Assembly: GCA_035550975.1 (NCBI GenBank)
Contig: DASZOC010000055.1
Span: forward strand, 1 to 24,880
DNA from: DASZOC01 sp035550975
Lineage (GTDB): Bacteria; Actinomycetota; CADDZG01; WHSQ01
Reading direction: 5' to 3'
Length of the DNA stretch: 24,880 nucleotides
A program made the position numbers and the translations under genes. The notes under the pieces were generated by a model. That model was not told the origin of the DNA and did not search any database. It was given only the letters and a program-made list of their open reading frames with translations. Shown piece by piece: positions 7,073-16,279 of the stretch; within the stretch, counting starts at the first letter, position 1; each line of letters starts with the position of its first letter.

Positions 7073-8484
7073 GGACCGGACCCGCGCTCCGCGTCGGTGC
7101 TGGGCGCGGGGAACTCGATCGTGATCTCCAGACCACCTTCGGGACGGTTGCGGGCTTGGACGTCACCCTCGTGTGACCGCGCCATGGCGGCAACGATGGC
7201 GAGACCAAGACCTGCGGCGCCTCGCCTGGGGCCGCCACGCGTGAATCGGTCGAACATCGTGCCGAGGGTCTCGGCAGGTACGCCGGGCCCGGTGTCCCGG
7301 ACCGTCAATATCGGCCCCTTCTCGCCCTGGTCAAGGGCGATCTCCACCGCGCCGCCGGCGGGCGTGTGTCTCAGTGCGTTGTCGACGAGGTTCACGATCG
7401 CTCGGTCGATCGCCCTGGCATCGCCTTCAAGCTGTCCCTTGCCACGGGTTTCGAGGGACACCCCGCGGGTTGCCGCGATAGCCGAGAACCTCTCGACCAC
7501 GGTACGAGTCAGCTGGCCAAGGTCGACCACCTGCGACCGGTCGAGTGTCGCGTTCGCATCCACACGCGCGAGCAGGAGCATGTCGTCTATGACGCCGGTC
7601 GTTCTGTCGACCTCCTCGAGGATGCTGTCCAGGCTCGCTTTGACCTTCTCGTCAGTTATCTGCTGATCCAACAACTCCACCTCCGCGCGGATGATCGCCA
7701 GCGGCGTCCGCAGCTCGTGGCCGACCTCGGCGGTCAGCTCTCGCTCGCGCCGCAACGCGGCGTCGAGCCGGCCCAACATGCGATTGAGGGTCGCTCCGAG
7801 GCGTCCGATCTCGTCGGCGGACGGGGGGATCGACAGGCGCTGCGACAGGTCGAGTCTCCCGAGCGCATCGGCCTCCGTTGCGAAATGGCGGAGTGGGGCA
7901 AGCGACCGTCGCGCGATGAATCCTCCAGCCAACGCGGCCACCGCCGCGGCGACCAAGGCCAGCGGCACGTAGACCTCGAGCAAGGCGCTCTCTGTGTCGC
8001 TCATCTCTTGGATCGGCACCGCGGTGACGACGATGTCGTCGGTCGCATTATCGCTGCTCAGTCCGACGAACCGGTGAACCGATCCGTCGATCGTCACGTC
8101 GCCGAATACCGGGACCCCGGACGCAACGCGCACGCGCGATCCTCCGCGCACCAACGCATCGATCCCGGCCAGTCCAGGAGTGGCGGCTATCACGGAACCG
8201 TTCTCGGACATGACTTGGATCTCTACGTCGGACGTGTCAGAGGTGTCGAGGTCGGCGTACCGAGCCAAGAGGTGGTCGAGGAGCTCGGGGCCGTCCACAT
8301 CGCGCGGAGCTTTAGTTGCCATCCGAGCTCGATCGAGGAGCACGCGGTCGATGTCGTCGCGCAGGACGTCTCGGAACTGGCGCTGGACCAGAAGGCCCAC
8401 CAGGATCAGGAGGATGACGAGCGTCGTGGACGTCAACACCGCGATACGGACCCCGAGCGGGAGTCGTCGGATCCAGTCGGTCAT
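7066..8484 (-). CDS. Two-component sensor histidine kinase
   Basis: 472 residues from the ATG at 8484, which overlaps the regulator's TGA (ATGA). A longer frame to 8778 only overlaps the regulator gene and is not coding-like. Membrane helices at about 12-33 and 170-190 flank an extracytoplasmic sensor domain of about 135 residues. Then come HAMP (about 190-243), HisKA with VGHELRTP (His256), and a complete HATPase: N-box Asn369 in NLVDNAL, DTGPG at 397-401 and GLGL at 425-428. This is a standard OmpR-partner kinase that phosphorylates the regulator upstream. The signal is unknown; nothing in the sensor domain is recognisable. Confidence 0.95.
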   Translation of the reverse strand: MTDWIRRLPLGVRIAVLTSTTLVILLILVGLLVQRQFRDVLRDDIDRVLLDRARMATKAPRDVDGPELLDHLLARYADLDTSDTSDVEIQVMSENGSVIAATPGLAGIDALVRGGSRVRVASGVPVFGDVTIDGSVHRFVGLSSDNATDDIVVTAVPIQEMSDTESALLEVYVPLALVAAAVAALAGGFIARRSLAPLRHFATEADALGRLDLSQRLSIPPSADEIGRLGATLNRMLGRLDAALRRERELTAEVGHELRTPLAIIRAEVELLDQQITDEKVKASLDSILEEVDRTTGVIDDMLLLARVDANATLDRSQVVDLGQLTRTVVERFSAIAATRGVSLETRGKGQLEGDARAIDRAIVNLVDNALRHTPAGGAVEIALDQGEKGPILTVRDTGPGVPAETLGTMFDRFTRGGPRRGAAGLGLAIVAAMARSHEGDVQARNRPEGGLEITIEFPAPSTDAERGSGPQ

Positions 8485-9161
8485 TCCTCTTCTGGACACC
8501 GCAATCGGAACCCGACCCCTCGGACGGTTTCGATAAGGGGATGGTCGAAACGACGGTCGAGCTTTTGTCGCAGGTTCCTTACGAAGGCATCGATGATGTT
8601 GGATTGCTCGTCGGATCGCACCCCCCATACGTGACGGAGGATCGTCGTGCGCTGCACGACCTCGTTGCGGTGATGGAGCAGGAACTCGAGCAGGGCGAAC
8701 TCCCGTCGGGACAAGACGACCGGCTCGCCGCCCCACGAGACCTGTCGGGTGGCGGGATCCAGCTGCAGAGGCCCGCACGACAGGATCGACGGTCGCGGAG
8801 GGCGCCCACGACGGATCAGCGCACGCAAGCGGGACAGCAGCTCACCGAGGGCGAAGGGCTTGACGAGGTAGTCGTCGGCACCGACATCCAAGCCCATGAT
8901 CCTGTCCTCGACCGCGTCGAGCGCCGTGAGCATGAGCACGGGGGTCCACACCTCGGCTCGTCGAAGCTGCCGGCAGACCTCGAACCCGTCGATGTCGGGC
9001 AGGAGGATGTCGAGCACGAGGGCGTCGTAACCGCCTTCGAGGCCCCGGGCCAGGCCGGACCGGCCGTCGGGCGCCTCGTCCACCGCGTAGCCGGCCGACT
9101 CCAGGCCGCGACGGAGGAGGCTTCGCATCTTGTCCTCGTCCTCGACGACCAGGAGCCGCAT
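8481..9161 (-). CDS. OmpR/PhoB-family response regulator
   Basis: 226 residues. The ATG has a strong AGAGGAG ribosome site. The receiver occupies 1 to about 115 with acidic residues in VVEDED, phospho-acceptor Asp51 in LVLDILLPDIDG, Thr79 region LMLTAL, and Lys101 in YLVKPF. The C-terminal winged helix (about 125-222) has LSRREFALLEFLL and DAFVRNLRQKL ... IETVRGVGFRL, the classical OmpR DNA-binding pattern. It is co-transcribed with the kinase that follows. It probably binds direct repeats such as those at 9246-9261 in its own promoter region, and may thereby influence the divergent transporter gene (inference). Confidence 0.96.
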   Translation of the reverse strand: MRLLVVEDEDKMRSLLRRGLESAGYAVDEAPDGRSGLARGLEGGYDALVLDILLPDIDGFEVCRQLRRAEVWTPVLMLTALDAVEDRIMGLDVGADDYLVKPFALGELLSRLRALIRRGRPPRPSILSCGPLQLDPATRQVSWGGEPVVLSRREFALLEFLLHHRNEVVQRTTILRHVWGVRSDEQSNIIDAFVRNLRQKLDRRFDHPLIETVRGVGFRLRCPEEE

Positions 9162-9245
9162 CCGTGTCTCTCCTCTGTATAGGTAGCGGCGACGACCGCG
9201 GTCCCATGCTACGGGGGCGGAGTCCGGCTAATCTGCGACTTGTCC

Positions 9246-9261
9246 TTCATGAAGTTTTCAT
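9246..9261. promoter_or_regulatory. Putative response-regulator operator TTCAT-N6-TTCAT
   Basis: TTCATGAAGTTTTCAT has two TTCAT half-sites at 11-bp spacing. It lies in the 148-bp divergent region between the OmpR-type regulator and the SulP transporter, within a larger inverted repeat TCCTTCA (9243-9249) ... TGAAGGA (9271-9277). A TAGATT (9261-9266) could be a -10 box for the plus-strand gene. It is nearly identical to the site at 5474-5489. Confidence 0.5.
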
Positions 9262-9309
9262 AGATTCTTCTGAAGGACTGGTTCCGGGCCACCAGGAGGG
9301 AGAGCGACC

Positions 9310-10881
9310 ATGACGACGGAGTCGATCGCGGCAGAGCCGGGCGGCGGAAGACCGATCCCCCCTAAGGACTGGCTCGCGGGACTGAAAGAGAACCTGCAGA
9401 CCGACATCGTGTCGGGACTGATCATCTTTCTGATCGCACTTCCGCTATGCCTCGGTATCGCTCTGGCCTCTGGGGCTCCGCCGATCTCCGGGGTGATCAC
9501 GGGGATCGTGGCGGGGACGTTGGCGAACCTGTTCTCGGGTTCCTACGTCACGATCAACGGGCCCGCGGCGGGCATGATCGTGATCGTTCTCGGCGCGGTG
9601 ACCGAGCTCGGCTTCCGCGGCGCGCTAGCGGTCGGGGTCGTTACCGGATTCATACAGATCGGACTGGGCCTCGCCAGGACGGGCAAACTGACGGGGTTCT
9701 TCCCACTGTCGGTCGTGCACGGGATGCTCGCCGGGATCGGTCTGATCATCATGTCGGGACAGATCCACATCGTCGTGGGTCACGCGAACCCGCGCGAGCA
9801 TGGTTTTCACATCCTGACCGCGATCCCACACAGTGTTTTCGACCCCGTTGTGGAGACCGCGATCGTGGGCGTCGCCGCCATCTTGGTCATGGTGCTCTGG
9901 CCGCGGCTGGGGAAGGTGGCACGAGTGATCCCTGCCCCCTTGGCCGCGGTCGTAATCGGTACGGTCATCGCGATCATCAACGGCGCGGGGCCACGTCTCG
10001 ACCTGCAGGGTGGGTTGCTCCAAGGCTTCCAGACGCCCGACTTCTCCGCGGTCTTGACCGGACCCGGTCTGAAATGGGTCGCGCTCTACGTCTTCGTCGC
10101 CAGCCTCGAGTCGTTGTTGACCGCGGAAGCGGTCGACAAGCTCGATCCGTGGAAGCGGCGTTCCGACATGAACCGCGAGCTGATCGGGAAGGGCATCGGC
10201 AACGCCGTGTCGAGCGCGATCGGAGGCCTCCCGATGATCGCGGAGGTCGTCCGTTCGAAGGCCAACATCATGGCGGGCGCAAGGACGCGCTGGTCGAACT
10301 TCTTCCACGGCGTGTTCCTCTTCTTGTTCGTCCTGGCCGTCCCCGGGCTTCTCGAGCTGATCCCGCTCGCTGCGCTGGCCGGCATCCTGATGGTGGTCGG
10401 TTTCAGGCTGGCGCACCCGGCCGATTTCAAGCACGCGTGGGATATCGGCAAGGTTGACTTCGCGCTGATGACCATTACTGCGTTCACCGTCTTGTTGACC
10501 GACCTCCTGATCGGTGTCGCCACCGGGATCGTGCTCGGCATCCTCCACGCGCTGTTCCGCAGCACGAGTGTGGCGAACCTGTTCAAGCCGCGGATGGAGG
10601 TCACCGACGACGGGAGCAAGGTGACTCTGAGATTCAGAGGTGGGCTGGGGTTCCATAACTTCATCCCCGTTCGCGGCGTGCTCGACAATATGCCGCGCGG
10701 TCGCGAGGTCACTTTAGATTTCACGCAGGTGCACTACGTCGATCCGACGGTGTTGGAACGATTGCACGACTTCGAGGTGGATTACGCATATGACGGCGGG
10801 ACTGTGACCCACGTGGGCGAGTCGCTCAAGCCGGGTCCCCATCCGTTCTCCACTCGCACCGCTCCCAAGGTCACGGTTTAA
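9310..10881 (+). CDS. SulP-family anion (probable bicarbonate) transporter
   Basis: 523 residues; a GGAGGG ribosome site precedes the ATG. The core begins with LQTDIVSGLIIFLIALPLCLGIALASG and the FSGSYVTINGPAAGMIVIV segment typical of SulP/SLC26 proteins, with about ten or more hydrophobic helices to residue about 425. A short STAS-like domain follows (KVTLRFRG ... VTLDFTQVHYVDPTVLERL). The family carries sulfate, bicarbonate or other anions as Na+ or H+ symporters or exchangers. Bicarbonate is inferred here because a DabA operon follows on the same strand after a 59-base gap. It may be co-transcribed with that operon, and it is divergent from an OmpR-type regulator. Confidence 0.9.
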   Translation: MTTESIAAEPGGGRPIPPKDWLAGLKENLQTDIVSGLIIFLIALPLCLGIALASGAPPISGVITGIVAGTLANLFSGSYVTINGPAAGMIVIVLGAVTELGFRGALAVGVVTGFIQIGLGLARTGKLTGFFPLSVVHGMLAGIGLIIMSGQIHIVVGHANPREHGFHILTAIPHSVFDPVVETAIVGVAAILVMVLWPRLGKVARVIPAPLAAVVIGTVIAIINGAGPRLDLQGGLLQGFQTPDFSAVLTGPGLKWVALYVFVASLESLLTAEAVDKLDPWKRRSDMNRELIGKGIGNAVSSAIGGLPMIAEVVRSKANIMAGARTRWSNFFHGVFLFLFVLAVPGLLELIPLAALAGILMVVGFRLAHPADFKHAWDIGKVDFALMTITAFTVLLTDLLIGVATGIVLGILHALFRSTSVANLFKPRMEVTDDGSKVTLRFRGGLGFHNFIPVRGVLDNMPRGREVTLDFTQVHYVDPTVLERLHDFEVDYAYDGGTVTHVGESLKPGPHPFSTRTAPKVTV

Positions 10882-10940
10882 ACGAGACGATCGGATAGCT
10901 CCATGATCTTCACGCCCTTGAGGCGAGGGGGGAGGTTGTC

Positions 10941-12398
10941 ATCGGCATCCTGAGCGCCATCGTTTGGACACCGCTGATCGGGTTGTTCGTAGTGCTGATG
11001 CTGCCTCCCGACAACCCGACGCGCGTGCGTGCGGTCGCGCTCCTGGCGGCCGCGATACCGTTGGCGTTGTCGGTGAGCTTGCTCGTTGGGTTCGACAGCA
11101 CGGCCACCGGCACACAGTTCGGCGAGTCCCACACCTGGATCCCCGAGCTAGGTATGACCTACACACTGGCGGTCGACGGGTTGTCCCTCCCGCTGGTCCT
11201 GTTGACCGCGTTCTTGGTCTTCGTGGCTCTGCTTTCCTCACTACATATCGCGCGCAGCCCTAAGGCTTTCTACGTGTGGGTGCTCTTGCTGGAGTTCTCC
11301 TGTTTGGGGGTCTTCCTGGCACGCGATTGGTTCCTCCTGTACGTCTTCTGGGAGATCGCGCTCGTCCCGATGTTCTTCCTCATCGGGTTGTGGGGTGGCC
11401 CCGAGAAAGAACGAGCCACGATGACCTATTTCTTGTACACCCTCGGGGGCTCGGTCTTCATGCTGATCGGGATCTTCGCGGTCTACCTCGCGGCAGAACC
11501 CCATACCTTCGACATGGATGCCCTTCGAGAGTCCAGCCGAGGTTGGACGGCAGGGTTCCAGGTCGCGCCCTTCGTCGCGTTGCTCGCGGGCTTCGCGGTC
11601 AAGATCCCGATATTCCCTCTGCACGGATGGCTGCCGCTCGCTCACGTGCAGGCACCGGCGCCGGTGAGCATCATCTTGTCGGGGGTGATGCTCAAGCTAG
11701 GCGCGTACGGTCTGCTCCGCTCCACGGAGATCCTCCCGGACGGCGTCCGCAGACTCGTCCCGGTTCTGTTCGTCCTGGCGCTGGTCAACATCCTGTACGG
11801 CGCGTTCCTCGCGTTCAGGCAGAACGACGTGAAGGCCATCGTCGCATTCAGCTCGATCAGTCATATGGGATTCGTGGTTCTTGGGATCGCGGCACTCGAC
11901 CAGACCGGTTTCTCCGGAGCCGTCTTCATGATGGTGGCCCATGGGATCGTCACCGGCGCCCTGTTCTTGTTGAGCGGGATCCTCTACGAGCGCACCGGAA
12001 CGCTCGCCCTTGACGAGCTCACCGGTGTTGGTTCTCGCATGCCGCTGTTCAAAGGTTTCTTCACGCTGACGCTTCTCGCTTCTATGGGGCTACCGGGTCT
12101 GATCCAGTTCCCTGCGGAGGTGCAGGTACTGCTCGGAGGATTCGACCGTTTCGGTCTTTGGGTCCTGCTCGCGGCCGCAGGGATACTCGTAACGGCAACG
12201 TTCACGCTTCGAGTGATCGGCGGTGTCCTTGCCGATGACACCGAGGGCAGGTGGGGAGGTCTTTCAGACCTCCGTGGCGCGGAGCTCGTCGCGACCGCTC
12301 CACTGGCGCTCCTCGCCGTCATCTTCGGCGTAGCTCCCGGCCTCGCGCTCGGGCTCTCCAACACGACGATCGAGACACTGCTCGCGAGGTTCGGGTGA
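10941..12398 (+). CDS. NuoM-like proton-channel subunit; apparent AUC start
   Basis: The first transmembrane helix typical of NuoM (GILSAIVWTPLIGLFVVLML) is encoded from 10941, but no in-frame ATG, GTG or TTG exists between the TAG at 10896 and a TTG at 10983, which would cut the helix in half. A strong GGAGG (10931-10935) sits 5 bases before an ATC at 10941. I therefore place the start there, giving about 485 residues; an indel in the sequence is the alternative. Proton-path residues of the family are present: Glu138 in VFWEIALVP, Lys221 in FAVKIPIFPLHGWLP, Lys252 in MLKLGAYG, and a Glu in PAEVQVLLGG. It is predicted to be a 14-helix membrane subunit energising the DabA complex. Its stop overlaps the dabA GTG. 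Confidence 0.85.
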   Translation: MGILSAIVWTPLIGLFVVLMLPPDNPTRVRAVALLAAAIPLALSVSLLVGFDSTATGTQFGESHTWIPELGMTYTLAVDGLSLPLVLLTAFLVFVALLSSLHIARSPKAFYVWVLLLEFSCLGVFLARDWFLLYVFWEIALVPMFFLIGLWGGPEKERATMTYFLYTLGGSVFMLIGIFAVYLAAEPHTFDMDALRESSRGWTAGFQVAPFVALLAGFAVKIPIFPLHGWLPLAHVQAPAPVSIILSGVMLKLGAYGLLRSTEILPDGVRRLVPVLFVLALVNILYGAFLAFRQNDVKAIVAFSSISHMGFVVLGIAALDQTGFSGAVFMMVAHGIVTGALFLLSGILYERTGTLALDELTGVGSRMPLFKGFFTLTLLASMGLPGLIQFPAEVQVLLGGFDRFGLWVLLAAAGILVTATFTLRVIGGVLADDTEGRWGGLSDLRGAELVATAPLALLAVIFGVAPGLALGLSNTTIETLLARFG

Positions 12399-15300
12399 AC
12401 GATATGACTCATCATGACGCTTCTAACGGCGAACACCTCGGTCCCGGCGAACAGCTCGTCGAGGTCGTAGAACACCTCGGCCACCTGTTACCCAGCCAGG
12501 GGCCCATCACGACGTTCGTCCATCACAACACCCTGCACGGGTTGCAGCATCTCCCCTTCGACGAAGCCGCCGTTGCCGCCGAAGCTTTCTACGGTGCCTC
12601 GGCCTACCCACCGGTGACGGTGAGCCGCGCGCAATATCGCTCGGGGCGGATCACCGATGCAGACCTCGACGCCGTGACCGCCGACGGGTCTGAAGAGGGA
12701 CGGGTCATAGGCATGGTGGGCTCCACGTCGGTCCTCGCGGAAGACATCCGGCGGCTGCACCTGCTGCACGGGATAAACGCGATCGACCCGGCGGAGCTGC
12801 GCTTCCTGATGACGGAACGCGGCGCAGATCGCCGCTTCATGGATGACATACCTCCGCCGGCCAGAGAGCGCGCGATCGAGCGAGCCGTTGCAGAGGTGCG
12901 CGACGGCATCGACCGAGTAGGCCGCGATGTCACGGTAGGTGAGTGGTTAGGGCGCCTGCTCGGCGTCGACATCGCGTCGAAGGTAAAGCTCACCGCCGCG
13001 GGCGAGGTCTCTGCGGGGGCCGCGCCCCGAAAGGATGCCGACGCGTCACTGCGGGAGCTCGGCATCCCCGAGGCCCGGCGTAGCGGTTACCTGAGCCTCG
13101 TCGACGCTGCGATGGCGGAGGTGCGCGGGGAAGATCGACAACACCTCCGCGAGGTATGGCTTGCTGCCGAGGCCCGCGTCGTCGACCGGTTGGCCCGGCG
13201 CCATCTCGGTCTGCCGGGCAACGTCGATGCGATGGAGCGAGCCATGCTCGTCGATCCCGAAGCCGCCGCGGTCAGGTCGTTGTGGGTGGCGTGCCTCGAC
13301 GCATGTGGCCTGACCGACCCGTTCTCGCCGACCGACCCTCACACCCTGGACGCGCGCGACCCCGACGCATCGATCGATCGTCTGGGGGAGGTCTTCACCA
13401 CGATGCAGACCGGCGGGGGGGCCGAGATCCCACTCGATCCCACAGAACGCGACGAGGTCGCGGAGATCGTCGAGCGGGTCCTCGATGAGCTTCGGACACG
13501 CGTCGAGCGCGACCCCTGGCAGGGCCAGGACCCGCTGGTGCGCGAAGCCGCGAGCGCGGCGTGGTTCGCGCACCCCGGCTCCGACGGCGAGCCGTATACC
13601 CGGATCGCGCTGGACGCGCTGGAAGAACTGGCTTCACTCATGCCCGACGCTGCGGTTGAAGCGGCCGCACGCCGGATCGCGCTTAAGGACCCCGCCCGCG
13701 CCTTGAAGACCGAGGCGGAGGCGCTGCTGGAGGCCGATCTGTCGCGTTTGGGACGTGATCTCACGCATGCAGAGCTGCTGGCACGCTTGACCGGAGTCGA
13801 TACGACCGCGTTGGTCAACAGATACATGATCCGCGTCTGTGCCGGGTTCCTGGACCAGGGACAAGCTGCATGGCGGATGCCCGATCGAGCGCTGGGTTTC
13901 TACGGCGCGTGGCGTGCCTCGGTCGAACACGATGCCACCCTCGCCGTCTCTGGGTTGCGCGGGTGGCGTCCGTCGGCTGCCGACCTCCCCGAAGATCCGG
14001 TTGAGGCCCTCATGGTGCAGCTCGATCGCCTCGGTGTCGACCCCGACCACCACCACGCATACCTCGGAGCCGTACTTGCGAAACTTCCGGGCTGGGCCGC
14101 GATGATGAACTGGCTGGGAACGAACCCCGAGTACCCGACACAGAAGACGCGGCCTACAGACCTCATCCAGTACCTGGCGGTGCGGCTCACGATCGAGGCA
14201 GAAGTCGTAGGCGAGACGTTGCAGAGAACATTGGGGGTGAAGAACGCACACGTCGCGGCGTTGGCCGATCGGCTTCGCGCTGCTCCCGCCGAGTTCTACG
14301 TACGCACGCAGTTGCACCGCGGCCGCCTACCCACGATCGTGGCCCAAGCCGCGCGCGATCTCGAACGCCGGGGCGGTCACGAAGACGAGTGGTCGAACAT
14401 CGCTCTCCAGGCATGGTCCTGGAGCCGTCAACCCGACGAACGCGCTCGCATGCGGGCCGCCGACGAGGCGTGGCGCCTCTTCCGGCTGGCGCAAGTCGCG
14501 GGGTGGTCGGCGGAGGAGATTCGGACGATGCCCGCGGCGACCAGAGATCGCATCCTTGCGACCCTCGATGACTTTCCCGAGCCCGACCACCGCAAGGTCT
14601 GGATGGCGGCCTATGAAGGTCACTACCGGGAGGAGATCCTGGGCGCGCTCGCGAGTAATCAGGGGAAAGGGCGCTGGCAGGTCCGTGATCGAAGGCCCAA
14701 GGCGCAGATCGTCTTCTGCATCGACGAACGAGAGGAGTCGATGCATCGCGCCGTCGACGAGCTGGACGCCGATTACGAGACGTTCGGAGCAGGCGGATTC
14801 TTCAACATGGCCATGGCCTATAGCGGTTTCGACGACCACGACGTAACACCGCTCTGTCCCGCCGGTGTCATCCCGACGAACCGCGTGAAGGAGGTGCCGC
14901 GTGAGGACGAGGAGTCGGTGGCGCTGGCCGCAGCACGTCGCGAGCGGCGGTTGTGGCGTGAGACGGCCGAGAACACGTACTGGGAGCTGAAGCGGAACGC
15001 GGTGTCCGGGCTGTTCCTCACCCAGCTCGTCGGGCTCTTCCAGGCGATTCCGTTGACCGCGCGCGTGCTCGCGCCGTGGAACTGGGTCGAGCTGAAGGAG
15101 CGTGTGGAGGCACGGTTGATCCCCGCGCCGGCCACCCAGCTGACCGTCGATGCCGAGCGCTTCGGCGAGCTCGGATTCACGCTGACCGAGCAGACCGACC
15201 GCATCGAGACGCAACTCCGGAATATCGGGATGACGCATACCTTCGCTCGGCTCGTCGTCTTCATGGGCCACGGATCGTCCTCGGTGAACAACCCGCACGA

Positions 15301-16279
15301 ATCTGCACACGACTGCGGCGCATGTGGTGGCAAACATGGTGCCCCGAACGCACGGGCGTTCGCCGCGATAGCCAACCGGGCCGAGGTACGTGCAGAGCTC
15401 GCGGGTCGCGGGATCGAGATCCCCGACGACACACGTTTCGTAGGCGGGATCCACAACACCGCCAGCGACCGCAACACGTTCTTCGATACTCAAGACATCC
15501 CCGAGTCCCACCGCGCTGAGTGGGACGCGGTGCGCGCTGATCTCGATGAAGCTCGTGCGCTATCCGCCAGGGAGCGATGCACCCGCTTCTACTCCGCACC
15601 CAAGACGGCCTCGCTCGAGCGCTCGGTGCGACACGTAGAGGAGCGGAGCCGTGATCTCTCTCAGGTTCGGCCCGAATGGGGACATTGCACGAATGCGGTC
15701 GCGGTCGTAGGCCGTCGTGCTCTTACCCAGGGTCTGTTCCTGGACCGCCGGACATTCGTCATCTCCTATAACCCGAATGGTGACGACGAGGGATCGATCG
15801 TGCAACGCATCCTTCTCGCTTTGGGTCCCGTGGGGGCCGGCATCAACCTCGAGTACTACTTCTCGACGGTCGACAACAGGGTGTTCGGGTGCGACACGAA
15901 GGTCCCCCACAATGTGACGGGACTTCTCGGGGTGATGGAGGGCGCGGCCAGTGACCTCCGTACGGGATTGCCGAAGCAGATGATCGAGATCCACGAGCCG
16001 ATGCGCCTCTTGTTGATCGTCGAGGCATCCGTCGCCGTCCTTGGGCAGATCTACGGCAACCAGCCCGCGATCGCCGAGCTCTTGGACAATGAATGGATCC
16101 ATCTCGTGTCGATCGACCCGGGTGACGGACACTTCGAGCTGTTCGTGCCGGGTCAAGGATTCGTCACCTGGGACGGGGAACCATCCGAGCTTGTCGACGT
16201 AGCGAGCTCGTTCGACTATTACAAAGGGCGCACCGGCTTCCTTCCTCCGGTGCGCATCGTGCCCGAGGCGGCGGGTTGA
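12395..16279 (+). CDS. dabA: DabA-type (DUF2309) inorganic-carbon transporter subunit, long form
   Basis: 1294 residues from a GTG at 12395 (GTGA overlap with the previous stop; GAGG five bases upstream); an ATG at 12404 is the alternative. DabA is a distant beta-carbonic-anhydrase-like, zinc-binding protein that with a NuoL-like membrane partner converts CO2 to bicarbonate vectorially. The four ligands known from Halothiobacillus DabA map here as Cys775 and Asp777 (VFCIDERE), His959 (MGHGSSSVNNPHE) and Cys974 (CGACGG). The Cys-x-Asp and the 15-residue His-Cys spacings are preserved. The N-terminus carries TTFVHHNTLHGLQHLPF, a conserved DUF2309 start. Relative to the characterised DabA2, about 420 additional residues precede the Cys-Asp motif, so this is a long variant. 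No membrane helices are evident. It is probably cytoplasmic and membrane-associated through its operon partners. Confidence 0.93.
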   Translation: MNDMTHHDASNGEHLGPGEQLVEVVEHLGHLLPSQGPITTFVHHNTLHGLQHLPFDEAAVAAEAFYGASAYPPVTVSRAQYRSGRITDADLDAVTADGSEEGRVIGMVGSTSVLAEDIRRLHLLHGINAIDPAELRFLMTERGADRRFMDDIPPPARERAIERAVAEVRDGIDRVGRDVTVGEWLGRLLGVDIASKVKLTAAGEVSAGAAPRKDADASLRELGIPEARRSGYLSLVDAAMAEVRGEDRQHLREVWLAAEARVVDRLARRHLGLPGNVDAMERAMLVDPEAAAVRSLWVACLDACGLTDPFSPTDPHTLDARDPDASIDRLGEVFTTMQTGGGAEIPLDPTERDEVAEIVERVLDELRTRVERDPWQGQDPLVREAASAAWFAHPGSDGEPYTRIALDALEELASLMPDAAVEAAARRIALKDPARALKTEAEALLEADLSRLGRDLTHAELLARLTGVDTTALVNRYMIRVCAGFLDQGQAAWRMPDRALGFYGAWRASVEHDATLAVSGLRGWRPSAADLPEDPVEALMVQLDRLGVDPDHHHAYLGAVLAKLPGWAAMMNWLGTNPEYPTQKTRPTDLIQYLAVRLTIEAEVVGETLQRTLGVKNAHVAALADRLRAAPAEFYVRTQLHRGRLPTIVAQAARDLERRGGHEDEWSNIALQAWSWSRQPDERARMRAADEAWRLFRLAQVAGWSAEEIRTMPAATRDRILATLDDFPEPDHRKVWMAAYEGHYREEILGALASNQGKGRWQVRDRRPKAQIVFCIDEREESMHRAVDELDADYETFGAGGFFNMAMAYSGFDDHDVTPLCPAGVIPTNRVKEVPREDEESVALAAARRERRLWRETAENTYWELKRNAVSGLFLTQLVGLFQAIPLTARVLAPWNWVELKERVEARLIPAPATQLTVDAERFGELGFTLTEQTDRIETQLRNIGMTHTFARLVVFMGHGSSSVNNPHESAHDCGACGGKHGAPNARAFAAIANRAEVRAELAGRGIEIPDDTRFVGGIHNTASDRNTFFDTQDIPESHRAEWDAVRADLDEARALSARERCTRFYSAPKTASLERSVRHVEERSRDLSQVRPEWGHCTNAVAVVGRRALTQGLFLDRRTFVISYNPNGDDEGSIVQRILLALGPVGAGINLEYYFSTVDNRVFGCDTKVPHNVTGLLGVMEGAASDLRTGLPKQMIEIHEPMRLLLIVEASVAVLGQIYGNQPAIAELLDNEWIHLVSIDPGDGHFELFVPGQGFVTWDGEPSELVDVASSFDYYKGRTGFLPPVRIVPEAAG

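Noticed and set aside
7366..8634. Long plus-strand frame of 422 codons
   Set aside because: It is the antisense shadow of the histidine kinase and regulator genes; its composition is charged and low-complexity, with no domain.
8485..8778. N-terminal extension of the histidine kinase
   Set aside because: The added residues overlap the regulator gene and are Arg/Pro-rich with no membrane or domain character; the ATG at 8484 gives a normal first helix and an ATGA overlap.
10983..12398. TTG at 10983 as the start of the first NuoM-like gene
   Set aside because: It would remove the first half of a typical NuoM helix, and there is no ribosome site in front of it; the ATC at 10941 has one.
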